Shown: positions 54,701-63,210, counted from the stretch's first letter. The stretch: 64,000 nucleotides of DNA from Candidatus Bathyarchaeota archaeon (GCA_026014615.1 JAOZHZ010000019.1:124001-188000); one strand, 5' to 3'. Notes: generated by a model from the letters alone, not told the origin. Program-made: numbers and translations.

Positions 54701-55264
54701 TTAGGGTTTACCTTTCCCAACTTTCCTTTTTTCTTGCCCCATTAGATTGTGTTGCCACATGATTTTGCTGCGTTCACCCTCTACAGTGCGTTCCCTGCGC
54801 CCCGTCAACTCCTCCACATCAATCACGACGCAGCAGCATTCGCGAAGGCGTTTGCGGTCCCATAGTCTGCCGCCTTCCTCCACGGGTTTACGGTAAATTT
54901 CTTTATATTTCGCGTGTAGCGCCTGAAAGAACTGCCAAATCATCTCCTCATCCTGCTCTACATGCGCAGTGCCCGTGGCGACTACGCTGTCATAGTCCAA
55001 ATGGCAGGGTGCGTCGTAGTGGTAGCTGACTTCTCCGCTGTACTCGTCTACTTCAAAGCAGCACCGTGGGTTTTGGGCGATGAGTTCCAATTTTTTGCCT
55101 TCCCAAGTACAGTGGAACCCAATTTTGCCATTCAAGTACGCAAAATTCAGGGGAATAACGTAGGGTGTTGCGCCGTCGCTGAGCCCAAGCCTGCCGACTT
55201 CTGCGCGGTTAAGGATTTGTTCCATTATGGATAGTCCGCTTTGGGTAAGCTCTTTTTTCTTCAA
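54701..55264 (-). CDS. Pyridoxamine 5'-phosphate oxidase-related flavin protein
   Basis: 187 aa. IMEQILNRAEVGRLGLSDGA, PYVIPLNFAYLNGKIGFHCT, LIAQNPRCCFEVDEY and YDSVVATGTAHVEQDEEMIW give the split-barrel FMN-binding fold (NimA-like group). C-terminal tail is basic. Converges with cdvB 10 bp apart. Confidence 0.82.
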   Translation of the reverse strand: MKKKELTQSGLSIMEQILNRAEVGRLGLSDGATPYVIPLNFAYLNGKIGFHCTWEGKKLELIAQNPRCCFEVDEYSGEVSYHYDAPCHLDYDSVVATGTAHVEQDEEMIWQFFQALHAKYKEIYRKPVEEGGRLWDRKRLRECCCVVIDVEELTGRRERTVEGERSKIMWQHNLMGQEKRKVGKGKP

Positions 55265-55499
55265 ACAAGGGCACGCTCCAACGGGTTATGGTTTATTGTC
55301 TTGAAAAAGTTGTATAAGGTTTGCGAGAGAAAACGTTTAAGCTAAAGTTTAGAACACCCCCCAAGCAAAGAACGTGGCTTTTTTAACCTAAAATGCTCAG
55401 AAGGGCAGGTTTGTTCTAAGAATTGGACGATTATGAACAGTTTGTACTAAAAACTTATATGGTAAATGGAATACTAACGGGTGGAGACGCTTAACGGAA
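55265..55499. other. AT-rich gap with operator-like motifs upstream of the integrase
   Basis: TTGTTCTAAGAATTGGAC at 55411-55428 recurs as GTTCTAATAATTGGAC at 62701-62716. GAACAGTTTGTACTAA at 55435-55450 resembles GAACAACTTGTACTCA at 63217-63232. A TATA-like CTTATATGG follows at 55454-55462. Confidence 0.55.
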
Positions 55500-56882
55500 A
55501 TGTTGCCCTCAAATAATGCGGTGGATAGCTGGATTTACCAAGTTGGAATGAGCCATTCAGGGAGCACTGGTACAGAAAAGAGGTATAGACTTAGTTTTGA
55601 ACGGTTCTGCGCCTCGGTTGGAAAGACGGCTGAAGAAATCATTGAGGACTACGAGAAGCTTCCAGAAAAGACGTTTAAAAGGTTTTATGCTCAAGCAATT
55701 GTAGCCCACATGGTTGAACTTAAGAATTATAATTGTGCTTCTGGCTCAATAGCTACGGCGTTGAACTCAATTCGTTCGTTCTTCAAGTACAATAGTTTAC
55801 CGTTGAACTTCATTCCTGCAGTGAGGGTAGAGGTTGAAAATCATAACAGAGACATTCAGAATCAAGAGATTGCAGAAATTTTGAGGAATTCTGACTTTAG
55901 AGAACGTGCTTTTTTCAGCTTAGTTGCCCAGACTGGACTTAGACCCGACACGCTTACAAAGCTTAAAATCGGGGATTTTGAGGACATACTTGAAAGCTAC
56001 ACGCCCATACCTTGTTTGATTAAAGTTGGAAAACAAGCGACAAAGGGAAAATATGACGATTATTTCACGTTTGCTCCAAAAGAAAGCGTCACGTACTTAA
56101 AAGAATACTTCAAGACAAGAAAACAAACGCTAACTGAGGATAGTTATGTTTTCGCAATGTATACTGATGAGAATAAACCAGTGAGACCAGGCGTCTTCAG
56201 TCATTTGTTTAGACGAATAGTTATGAAACTGCAAAAGCAGAATGTTTTGAGTTTTAAGACAAATAGAAAAGCCATATCGATAGAAACCAAAAATCACAAA
56301 CCGCTAAGGAATTGTGTAACAAGAAATGAACTTAGGCTTTACAATTTGAGAAAATTCTTTCGGAAGTATGCAGGTCAAGCAGGTCCAGATTTTGTTAATT
56401 TTTGGATGGGTCATCTTTCATCTTTAGGTGTTGACCTTCACTATTTTAGCCGAGATGTTAAGCATCATAGGCAGATTTTCAAGGAAAAGGCAATGCCGTT
56501 TCTCAGACTGGAAACAGCAACTCCGACTGAAGCTGAAAAGCAAATAGCAGACTTACGGAAGCAGCTTGAAAACAAAAGTGAACGGCTTGAAACATTGGAA
56601 ACAAGAATTGCTAAGTTGGAACCTTTAGTTAAACTGTTGGAAAAAAATCCTGATACTATGAGCCTATTTGTAAGGACGTGGCTTGAAAAAGAAGAAAATA
56701 TTGAAGAAGCCAAAGCAAAATGGAATCAACAGGACTATAAAAAGAAATTTAATGTTGAACTTACTCAAGAACAGATAGATATTTTGCAATCAGCTACGGA
56801 TGATGCCAGTCTTGACCTTGCCAAAGCGTTACAAAAGGCTTTGAACCTAACAATTAAGGATTTAGCTAAAAAATCAGATTAA
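55500..56882 (+). CDS. Tyrosine recombinase (integrase)
   Basis: 460 aa. An N-terminal SAM-like domain (EKRYRLSFERFCASVGKTAE) precedes the catalytic domain: R148 in TGLRPDTL, K178/K182 region (VGKQATKGK), LYNLRKFFRKY (R284; usual first His is Tyr 281 here), WMGHL (H305) and LHYFSRD (Y315 nucleophile). A C-terminal coiled coil (340-385) is unusual. ATG 55500. Promoter upstream carries repeated dyads. Likely mediates integration of the AT-rich element. Confidence 0.9.
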   Translation: MLPSNNAVDSWIYQVGMSHSGSTGTEKRYRLSFERFCASVGKTAEEIIEDYEKLPEKTFKRFYAQAIVAHMVELKNYNCASGSIATALNSIRSFFKYNSLPLNFIPAVRVEVENHNRDIQNQEIAEILRNSDFRERAFFSLVAQTGLRPDTLTKLKIGDFEDILESYTPIPCLIKVGKQATKGKYDDYFTFAPKESVTYLKEYFKTRKQTLTEDSYVFAMYTDENKPVRPGVFSHLFRRIVMKLQKQNVLSFKTNRKAISIETKNHKPLRNCVTRNELRLYNLRKFFRKYAGQAGPDFVNFWMGHLSSLGVDLHYFSRDVKHHRQIFKEKAMPFLRLETATPTEAEKQIADLRKQLENKSERLETLETRIAKLEPLVKLLEKNPDTMSLFVRTWLEKEENIEEAKAKWNQQDYKKKFNVELTQEQIDILQSATDDASLDLAKALQKALNLTIKDLAKKSD

Positions 56883-56916
56883 TTAAATTGCAAATATAAT
56901 GATGAAGGCATTCTAA

Positions 56917-57363
56917 ATGAAGTTGGAAATAGAACTTGTTCCCTCAACTGTTTGGTATTCTTCACTTTATCAGTTACTTCCCAAAGAAGTGTGGAATAAA
57001 ATTCGCAATAGTATCATTCTTGAACGTGGTCGAAAATGCCAAGTTTGTGGTGAAACCATGGGCGTAATGAACTTACACGAAATTTGGAGCTATGACGATA
57101 TGAATCACATTCAGAAACTTGAGGGGTTTGTTCTTCTTTGTAGGATGTGTCATAATGTAAAGCATATTGGTTTGTCAGGAATGCGGGCAATGAAAGGCGA
57201 GTTAAATTTCGAAGATGTAAGTAGGCATTTCTGTAAGGTAAATGGCTGCTCAAAAGCAGTGTTTGAAAAGCACAAAGCTACCGCCTTTGAGATTTGGAGG
57301 CTTCGTTCTCAACATCAATGGATGCAAAACTTTGGGGAATATGCACAATACCTGCGGCAATAA
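56917..57363 (+). CDS. HNH-type zinc-finger protein
   Basis: 148 aa. CQVCGE, LHEIWSYDD and CRMCHNVKHIGLSGM suggest an HNH nuclease fold with paired CxxC zinc sites; the first catalytic His would be in LHEIW. C-terminal Trp-rich helix (IWRLRSQHQWMQNFGEY). Follows the integrase by 34 bp. Nuclease activity inferred. Confidence 0.65.
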   Translation: MKLEIELVPSTVWYSSLYQLLPKEVWNKIRNSIILERGRKCQVCGETMGVMNLHEIWSYDDMNHIQKLEGFVLLCRMCHNVKHIGLSGMRAMKGELNFEDVSRHFCKVNGCSKAVFEKHKATAFEIWRLRSQHQWMQNFGEYAQYLRQ

Positions 57364-57415
57364 TTTTTAGTTCAAGATTCTCTCTGAAGTTAAGAAAAAA
57401 ATAAAAAGGGTTCGT

Positions 57416-57652
57416 TTACTTAAAATGTTTTAGTAAATTGCGATATTCCTTTTTCAACTGTTTTCGCCATTTTTCGTTGTTTCTTTTTATGCACTTTATC
57501 CATTCTAAATGGTCATCTTCAGACAACCATTCAGTTGTGGTTTGTTGTGTGTTTAGGTCAAATATTTGTACGTAATATCTTCCGTCTTTTGCTCTGAATA
57601 GCTCGGCGTATCGGTCACCAAAGTAACAGAGACCAGAAACTATTGGCTCCAT
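57416..57652 (-). CDS. Small hypothetical protein, 78 aa
   Basis: MEPIVSGLCYFGDRYAELFR, beta strands (YYVQIFDLNTQQTTTEWLS) then a basic C-terminal helix (KWRKQLKKEYRNLLKHFK). A TATA-like element (reverse of TATTTAAG, 57688-57695) and ribosome-binding AGGAAA support expression. No family recognised. Two 13-bp direct repeats lie just upstream. Confidence 0.6.
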   Translation of the reverse strand: MEPIVSGLCYFGDRYAELFRAKDGRYYVQIFDLNTQQTTTEWLSEDDHLEWIKCIKRNNEKWRKQLKKEYRNLLKHFK

Positions 57653-57701
57653 TTTGTATTTTCCTCAAAAATAGGTTAATTTTTTGGTATTTAAGTAAAA
57701 G

Positions 57702-57729
57702 GTAGTATAAGTAGTAGTAGTATAAGTAG
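57702..57729. repeat. Two 13-bp direct repeats upstream of the small minus-strand gene
   Basis: GTAGTATAAGTAG occurs at 57702-57714 and again at 57717-57729 (15-bp period). Placed just upstream of the TATA box for the gene at 57652; likely binding site or iteron. Confidence 0.55.
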
Positions 57730-57740
57730 AAACGACGCTG

Positions 57741-57983
57741 TTAAGTTAAACCTGCCTCACTATTTTTTCTCTCGTGCTTTCTGAATGTTTTTAAGGATTG
57801 TTTCACACAAATTGTTGAATCATGAGGATAAGTGTCTTCTTTGATTTGCTTCTGTAAGTCTTTTTCAATACTGTCGAGGGTTTCCTTTGAAGGCTTAATC
57901 GAATAATCACTGGAAGCAAGTGAAAAATCTAATTCACCTTCGTTATTTTTCTCAAGTGTTAATAACTTATCAAGGTCAAACAT
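57741..57983 (-). CDS. Small hypothetical protein, 80 aa
   Basis: MFDLDKLLTLEKNNEGELDF... is acidic and helical, with no recognised family. ATG 57983 is preferred to the upstream in-frame ATG at 58004, since it is closer to the protein-like start. It sits in the AT-rich element next to the 78-aa gene, possibly in one transcript. Confidence 0.5.
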   Translation of the reverse strand: MFDLDKLLTLEKNNEGELDFSLASSDYSIKPSKETLDSIEKDLQKQIKEDTYPHDSTICVKQSLKTFRKHERKNSEAGLT

Positions 57984-58172
57984 CACTAAGCCTCTGCAAA
58001 TCAATTTGTTAGCTGAAGTCCTATATTACATTTGTTAATCACAATTGCTAACTTTGAGAGACAAAACCGATATAGAAAAGTGTGGTTGACCTGCTAATCG
58101 AGAGAGGCATTATTACTGAAGAGGACTGTGAGAAGGCACATTAAGCAACGAGTCAGGATAAAAATTAATTTA

Positions 58173-58337
58173 TTAATCCATCTCTTTTCCCAAATAGACT
58201 AATCCCGCTGCCAAGAAAGCTAAAATGCTTATTGGAATGGCATTACTTGGCACTTGATAGTTAAAACAAAAGTAAATGAACCAAGTTATGTCAAGAACGC
58301 AGATAATTAGCCCGATTATGATTAGTATCCACTTCAT
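58173..58337 (-). CDS. Two-TM micro-protein, 54 aa
   Basis: MKWILIIIGLIICVLDITWF and the second hydrophobic segment ISILAFLAAGLVYLG make two TM helices separated by a short loop. Small 2-TM proteins are common in archaeal mobile elements (holin/toxin-like or envelope). No family recognised; below the usual ORF length cut, called from its composition. Confidence 0.5.
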   Translation of the reverse strand: MKWILIIIGLIICVLDITWFIYFCFNYQVPSNAIPISILAFLAAGLVYLGKEMD

Positions 58338-58645
58338 AGTAGTCTATAACATTTTAAGCCAAGGTCGTATCTTAAATTTTCGGTAGTACCTTAAAAATAA
58401 TAGTAGAAACATTTTGTTAACTCTCAAAGACATGATGCCGTTTTATGCATAGACAAAGGAATTGTGGGAACGCGGGGGGAGAAGAAAATCAAGCAAAAAG
58501 ACTACGCGAGCGACCGTAAAAAACCTGGGGGAGCGAGCAAAAGCCCAAATGGGTACAGAAGTAGTATTTAAATTAGTAAGTCAGTCTGACTTAGTATTTT
58601 ATTAAGGTTTTTTCCAAAACGTTTTTTTAATGAGGGGCTTGACCA
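58338..58645. other. Non-coding gap holding the Rep promoter
   Basis: Contains G-rich patches (ACGCGGGGGGAGAAG at ~58468-58482; CTGGGGGAGCGAGC at 58526-58539) in an otherwise AT-rich setting, followed by the promoter-operator at 58565-58593. No coding frame. Confidence 0.5.
58565..58593 (+). promoter_or_regulatory. Rep promoter with palindromic operator (first copy)
   Basis: TATTTAAATT (TATA) is followed by the palindrome TAAGTCAG-T-CTGACTTA at 58577-58593. The same TATA-palindrome module recurs at 60055-60082. Confidence 0.7.
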
Positions 58646-60010
58646 ATGACTGCTGATTTTGCTCGTGCTGCCGATTACACCGACCCTCAAGGTGACGAGT
58701 TTGAATTAATAAATGGAAGGCTTTTTCCTAAGCGTTATTTTATGCCTGACGGCAAAATTTACGTCGTTCAGAAAATTAGGGGAGAGAAAAAGCTTGTTTC
58801 CTTTGGAAGAAGTCTTTTTGAGCCTCTTTCTGTCTATCGCAAAGACCGATTTAGTCCCAAACAGAAACGTCATTTTATGCGTCTAAAAAGTGGGATGACT
58901 TTGGGAGAACATAAACGGGAAAGGCTTTGTTTTATGACCCTTTCCACCCAATATGACGTAAAAAGAGACCGATTTGGTAAAAGAATGGTAGACTTAAACG
59001 GTCGCAGTGTTCCAGAACGCCCAGAAGAACGAAAAGAGAAAATAAAATTCATGAATTATGCGTTTACAAAATTAAAACAGCAAATTGAATATTATTTGAC
59101 ACAGCAAACATATGAGAAATATTGTCGAAAAACTCATCGCGAACCCTACGCTCGTATTGGAAAGTTCAAGAAAAAAGCCGTCAAATACCCAAAATTGTGG
59201 CAGAGGTGTCGTTTTAAATTCAAGTATTTTAAGGTGAAGACTGATGAAGGTGGTGGCGTTATGCATATAGTTTTTCGCAAAGGTTACAATGTGCCCAAAG
59301 TTCCTTTTCAATGGCTTAGTGATAAATGGGCGGCAATTTGGGGTTCTCCCCGCGTAAACATATCTCAGATCAAAGTTAGAAGTGCATCAAGGCTTAGTAT
59401 GTATATGGTCGGTCAATATTTTGCAAAACAGCCTGTGCTCCGAATGAGTTATGGGCGCCAATGGGTCTGTGAAGGCTTTAAAAAATCCTTTTCCCACATA
59501 GCAGACGTTTATGGATTTAAAAGGGCGAAGGAAATTTGGGATAAAAACCTAAAAAGTGGGTTTCTGCCAACAGGAAAAATAGGTAGGCAGACCCGTTTTG
59601 ATTGGCGAGATAAACCTTGTCCGAAAAACTGTAGTCGTAAAGGTATCTGCTCTTTTGGAGATAACTGCCATTGTCATGCTGTGTCTAAGAAATTACCCAG
59701 AAAAGAGCAGGGCGTAGTAGGGTTCTATGTGCCTAAAACAGTTCAAACCTTGGTTGATTCGCCTAAATACCTTGAAATTGTAGACGGCTTGAATATGGTT
59801 TATACGATATTTACCAAAAGGCGTATGAAGTCGCAGAAGAAACTGCCCGATTGGAAGAAACAAGAAGGGGGCGAGTTGGAATCGATTTATGAAAAAACCA
59901 GTAGATATCGTTTTGAACCTCAGAAGAAAAACTTTGTTCCTTGGATAAGGCCCGATTCGCCTTATCCAGACTTCTTTAGACGTTGGCGGATAGAACACGG
60001 TTACGAGTAA
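58646..60010 (+). CDS. rep: HUH-type rolling-circle replication initiator (Rep) candidate
   Basis: 454 aa. RLCFMTLST (93-101) resembles HUH motif 1, GGGVMHIVF (203-210) a one-His form of motif 2, and YMVGQYFAK (253-261) a Tyr/Lys motif 3. A Cys/His cluster near 327-345 (CPKNCSRKGICSFGDNCHC) likely binds zinc. The long basic N-terminus is DNA-binding-like. Because one His of HUH is missing and the tyrosine is near but not certain, the Rep call is inference. Both copies of a promoter-operator flank it. Confidence 0.6.
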   Translation: MTADFARAADYTDPQGDEFELINGRLFPKRYFMPDGKIYVVQKIRGEKKLVSFGRSLFEPLSVYRKDRFSPKQKRHFMRLKSGMTLGEHKRERLCFMTLSTQYDVKRDRFGKRMVDLNGRSVPERPEERKEKIKFMNYAFTKLKQQIEYYLTQQTYEKYCRKTHREPYARIGKFKKKAVKYPKLWQRCRFKFKYFKVKTDEGGGVMHIVFRKGYNVPKVPFQWLSDKWAAIWGSPRVNISQIKVRSASRLSMYMVGQYFAKQPVLRMSYGRQWVCEGFKKSFSHIADVYGFKRAKEIWDKNLKSGFLPTGKIGRQTRFDWRDKPCPKNCSRKGICSFGDNCHCHAVSKKLPRKEQGVVGFYVPKTVQTLVDSPKYLEIVDGLNMVYTIFTKRRMKSQKKLPDWKKQEGGELESIYEKTSRYRFEPQKKNFVPWIRPDSPYPDFFRRWRIEHGYE

Positions 60011-60054
60011 ACGGTTCTGGACAGCAGACTGATTGGTGACCGCGTTGATCTGAT

Positions 60055-60082
60055 ATATAAATTGGTATGTCAGTCTGACTTA
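60055..60082 (+). promoter_or_regulatory. Second copy of the Rep-type promoter-operator
   Basis: ATATAAATTGGTATGTCAG then TCTGACTTA repeats the TATA plus palindrome of 58565-58593 with the same spacing. It points into the structured zone beyond, with a possible leaderless 20-codon frame at ATG 60082 (MGLNLAFFLCSFSGLVTSKS). Confidence 0.6.
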
Positions 60083-60089
60083 TGGGTTT

Positions 60090-60196
60090 AAATTTGGCTT
60101 TTTTCTTGTGTTCTTTTAGTGGTTTGGTGACATCGAAAAGTTGAGTAGTAGCAGCTTTTGATGCTGAGTGCACCACTAAACCACTCTTCCAAATTT
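60090..60196. repeat. Nested inverted repeats downstream of the second promoter copy
   Basis: Outer arms AAATTTGG (60090-60097) and CCAAATTT (60189-60196) enclose inner arms AGTGGTTT (60118-60125) and AAACCACT (60178-60185). The transcript could fold into a stable hairpin. Confidence 0.6.
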
Positions 60197-60249
60197 TTAA
60201 GACCCGATTTTAAAAGCCAGTCAGTGAACTTGGCTTTTTTTCTGACATT

Positions 60250-60540
60250 CCGTCTTAATGTAGTGCGCGCCGATAAGGGAGCGCCGCGGCAACCACGGCA
60301 AGGGACTTTTTGCTTGCAAAAAGTACGAGCTCCGCGCAGGATGGGGTATGAAATGCACACTTGACGGGCACCCGAACAGAGCCCTCTTGGGGCTTCTGTA
60401 GTGTGCATTTCCCCCCTCTTGCGCGGCTCGCGCTTGCCTGATGCCGAGGCGCTTCCCATAAAGGCGTGCTTAACCCGGGGCGAGGGAGCGAAGCGACCGA
60501 GCCCAGTAGCGCCGCGCGGGTAGCGCGGCGCCTTTCCTTG
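60250..60540. ncRNA. GC-rich island of strong inverted repeats; structured RNA or replication-origin candidate
   Basis: In an AT-rich setting, three perfect arms occur: ACTTTTTGC-TT-GCAAAAAGT (60305-60324), GAAATGCACACT/AGTGTGCATTTC (60350-60361/60400-60411) and GCGCCGCGC-GGGTA-GCGCGGCGC (60509-60531). The middle one has an inner CAGA-GCCC/GGGGCTTCTG arm. Strand of any RNA unknown. No protein frame is convincing here. Confidence 0.5.
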
Positions 60541-60905
60541 TCAACATAATAACAAAATATCAGATTCAGCTAAAAGCAACTACTGCAAAGCAACTACTGC
60601 AAACAGAAGCCCAAGAAGCAGAAAGACAAGATAGAGCATAAAGCGAAACGAAAAACCAAGCTTAAGATGAAAAAATTTGAGGAAAACCGCTCAAGAAATT
60701 GCAGAAGAAAGTCCAACGCTTGTGCCATCAGAACCTAAAGCTTAGGCTAAAAAGCCTTATTCTCTTTTCTTTTTCGTTAACCAAGCTAGTTAACGTGAAA
60801 ACTACAATTCAACTCGTGTTATCATTCAGTGTCAACTTGTTTTTTATTACTCAAGGCGCACGGGATGGTTGTCGCAGTACCGCCATTTCTTCAGTGACAG
60901 TTAGT
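60541..60905. other. AT-rich gap with a 14-bp tandem repeat
   Basis: AGCAACTACTGCAA is repeated back-to-back at 60575-60602. No gene recognised between the GC-rich island and the CFI-box gene. Confidence 0.45.
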
Positions 60906-61667
60906 TCAAACTTCATTTTGTCTGAATAAGCGAACGATTGGTTTTAAACTAAATCTGACCAAGGCGCGCATATCGTTATTACGTGAAATTATTCTAGCTA
61001 TTGGAGGGCTTAAAAAATAATACAAGATAATAAAATATTTCCCGATTAGATTCGGACTCATTTTTAAGTCTCTAAATTGCCTTAGGATATTAATTTCTGG
61101 AGCCATGGGTGTTCCATAGGCAGCGGTGGCAATAAAACAATTCGAACTTGTTGAATCGGAATAACTGCTAGAAAATTCTTTAGCATTTTTTGCGAGATTT
61201 ACTACAGGGGCGTCGAGTATGTGATATTGATTCAATCGCTCAATATCTTCTTGAGTCATTTTTTGATATCTTAGTTGATTTGGGACATTAACATCATAAA
61301 ACCTCAACGTATTCGTTGTCCTAACCGTATTCTGCATGTCTAAAATTAGTTGAATAGTGTGGGCGGCTAAACCGCCGTCATATTCATGTTCTAGCCAATT
61401 TTTCCAATCAAGGATCGTCCTTTCTTCAAAACTAATTTGCCCTCTAGCATATAAGTTATTATTGCCCAAATTCTTGAATAAAGTATCATTTAATACTGCT
61501 TCATATGCAAAATTAGTTCTTACCACTTCTGGTTGAGTTTCACGTAATCTTTGCAATCCTTCATTGTACTCAATTTCTGAAATTTCGCCCAAAACATATC
61601 TTCTCTCTAACTCCTTTTTTACGTTATCTTTTACTGATATTCGGATGTCTTTTCTCTCTGATGACAT
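60906..61667 (-). CDS. CFI-box C-terminal domain protein
   Basis: 253 aa. Residues ~175-250 carry CFIATAAYGTPMAPEINILR and FRDLKMSPNLIGKYFIILYY, then SPPIARIISRNND and FSLKPIVRLFR, the CFI-box C-terminal domain of unknown role, with a hydrophobic, probably membrane-associated segment. The N-terminal ~150 residues are hydrophilic and helical. Found in many mobile and secreted proteins; role unknown. Confidence 0.75.
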   Translation of the reverse strand: MSSERKDIRISVKDNVKKELERRYVLGEISEIEYNEGLQRLRETQPEVVRTNFAYEAVLNDTLFKNLGNNNLYARGQISFEERTILDWKNWLEHEYDGGLAAHTIQLILDMQNTVRTTNTLRFYDVNVPNQLRYQKMTQEDIERLNQYHILDAPVVNLAKNAKEFSSSYSDSTSSNCFIATAAYGTPMAPEINILRQFRDLKMSPNLIGKYFIILYYFLSPPIARIISRNNDMRALVRFSLKPIVRLFRQNEV

Positions 61668-62174
61668 AATATTGCGCCAATAACAATGCTTAGAATAAGG
61701 TAAATGTTTCCTAATAACTGTTTTTAATGGTTAGTACCGTGTTTAAATTTTATTAGGCGAACAATCGAGTAAATGTCTTTCGTGGAGCGTGCGATTAAGC
61801 TTTGCAGGGCATTTCTCAAGAAAAGAAACACATAACAGACGTTTTTGCTTGTCATAACTGGTCGGTTCGTTGGAAATGCTCAAGACAAGATTTGCGAGAA
61901 AGTTAAAAACCCAAACGTGTACTTCATGGATATTGATAAGATTCAATCATTGGTTGCTAAGTACATGTCTGAGCAAACAAGCTAATTCCAATTTTCAACG
62001 AAAGTTTACATGGAGAACCTTTTACCGAAGACTTTACCAGAACCATTATGAAAAAGATATTTATGGAACTTCGACTAATCGCCAAGTTATCGGTTAAAAA
62101 GCATCGATGGATGCCTCCCTGAGCTGAAAAGTTTGGGAAACCGAGGATAAGTCAGCTTATCCGAGGGAAAACCA
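61668..62174. other. Gap with decayed fragments
   Basis: No intact gene. It holds the 50-codon remnant at 61836-61985. Remaining sequence is AT-rich without recognised features. Confidence 0.4.
61836..61985 (+). pseudogene. C-terminal gene remnant, unrecognised
   Basis: QTFLLVITGRFVGNAQDKIC ... VKNPNVYFMDIDKIQSLVAK ... YMSEQTS ends at a stop; the upstream frame is closed by a stop at 61833-61835. The VITGRF-type strand and ID...L.A.Y ending vaguely recall Mrr-like restriction endonuclease C-termini, but this is not secure. Confidence 0.35.
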
Positions 62175-62640
62175 ATGATGAAAAAAGAAAACAAAATAGG
62201 TACAATTGGGTAGGTGCAGTAGGAACTGCACTCAAAGCACCTTGTGAGTTTTTTTACAAAAAAGTTTTAGGCTACGACCTTGTTGGAGAGTACTCTTGGC
62301 AACCAATACTTGACTGTGACATAGTCTTTGTTTGCGTTCAGACCCCTGAAGGGACCAATGGCAGGCTCGATTGCAGCGCTGTTGAAGCTGTCCTAACAAG
62401 ACTGGATAACGACCACTATGGTGGAATTGTAGCCATCAAAAGCACACTCGGCATCGGTTTTATGGAAAACTACTGCAATCTACACCCCAACCTAAGAATA
62501 GTCTATAATCCAGATACTCTTGAAAGAGCACATCAACTGGAGTATGATAACTGTGCTCATTGTATAGGCAACCCTGAGAGATTAAAATTCAAAAAGTTTT
62601 ATCCTATTCCTATTTTATTCCGCAATCAATTTTTTCAAAC
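62175..62640 (+). pseudogene. Truncated UDP-glucose/GDP-mannose dehydrogenase
   Basis: After MMKKENKIGTIG a frameshift at the glycine loop gives VGAVGTALKAPCEFFYKKVL, then LDCDIVFVCVQTPEGTNGRL and IVAIKSTLGIGFMENYCNLH, and a last segment YNPDTLERAHQLEYDNCAHC. These match Ugd/WecC N-terminal NAD domains. In-frame TAG codons and the missing C-terminal two-thirds show decay. Confidence 0.75.
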
Positions 62641-62763
62641 AACTACTATTATTTAGGCTCGGTGGTGACGTGCTGTGCGTCCTAATTATATGAACAGTTC
62701 GTTCTAATAATTGGACTTATATCTCTCCTGTCCCAAATTACGGTATCCACGGAGTCATTCAAG

Positions 62764-63210
62764 TTGAACTGGGAAAACGAAAACGAACTAGATTATGCCC
62801 TGCGCGGCAAAGCATGGAAAGTCTACTGGCACCTGCTTAGAACTGGAACTCCGCAGAGTGTACGTGAAGTACAACGTGCGCTCCGCTTCAGCAGCCCCAG
62901 CGTGGCAAACCATCATCTTGAACAGCTCCGTGAGCTAGGCTTGGTTGAAAAACAGGAACTGGGCGGACACTACTTCTTAGTTGGCGACGTGAAGATTGGG
63001 GTCTTGCGGCATTACGTGAAACTTGGTAAATTATTGTTCCCAAGATACTTCTTCTACGCAGCGTTCTCCACAACTTTCTACCTCGCTTATTTGTTGCTGT
63101 TTGTGCAAAGTTTGACGCAGGACACCCTTTTCGGCGTAACCTTTGGAGCCGTTGTTTGCGTAATATTCTGGTACGAAGCCGCCCGAGTTTGGTCCATGCG
63201 TCCGTACTAA
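62764..63210 (+). CDS. Winged-helix regulator with two TM helices
   Basis: 148 aa. Residues ~10-75 form a winged helix (KAWKVYWHLLRTGTPQSVRE; SPSVANHHLEQLRELGLVEK; GGHYFLVG). Two TM helices follow (FFYAAFSTTFYLAYLLLFV; LFGVTFGAVVCVIFWYEAAR). Membrane-tethered ArsR-like regulators are known in archaea. The start is TTG 62764. GAAC-N5-GTTC lies 65 bp upstream in its promoter. Confidence 0.78.
   Translation: MNWENENELDYALRGKAWKVYWHLLRTGTPQSVREVQRALRFSSPSVANHHLEQLRELGLVEKQELGGHYFLVGDVKIGVLRHYVKLGKLLFPRYFFYAAFSTTFYLAYLLLFVQSLTQDTLFGVTFGAVVCVIFWYEAARVWSMRPY

Noticed and set aside
57688-57729. GTAGTATAAGTAG repeats as a short CRISPR
   Set aside because: Only two copies with a 2-bp gap; not CRISPR-like.
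60088-60459. 123-aa minus-strand frame across the GC-rich island
   Set aside because: Arg/Gly/Cys-rich, mirrors the inverted repeats and has no family resemblance; better explained by structured DNA or RNA.
60699-60929. 76-aa frame after the GC-rich island
   Set aside because: Composition is compatible with random AT-rich sequence; no RBS or conserved blocks seen.
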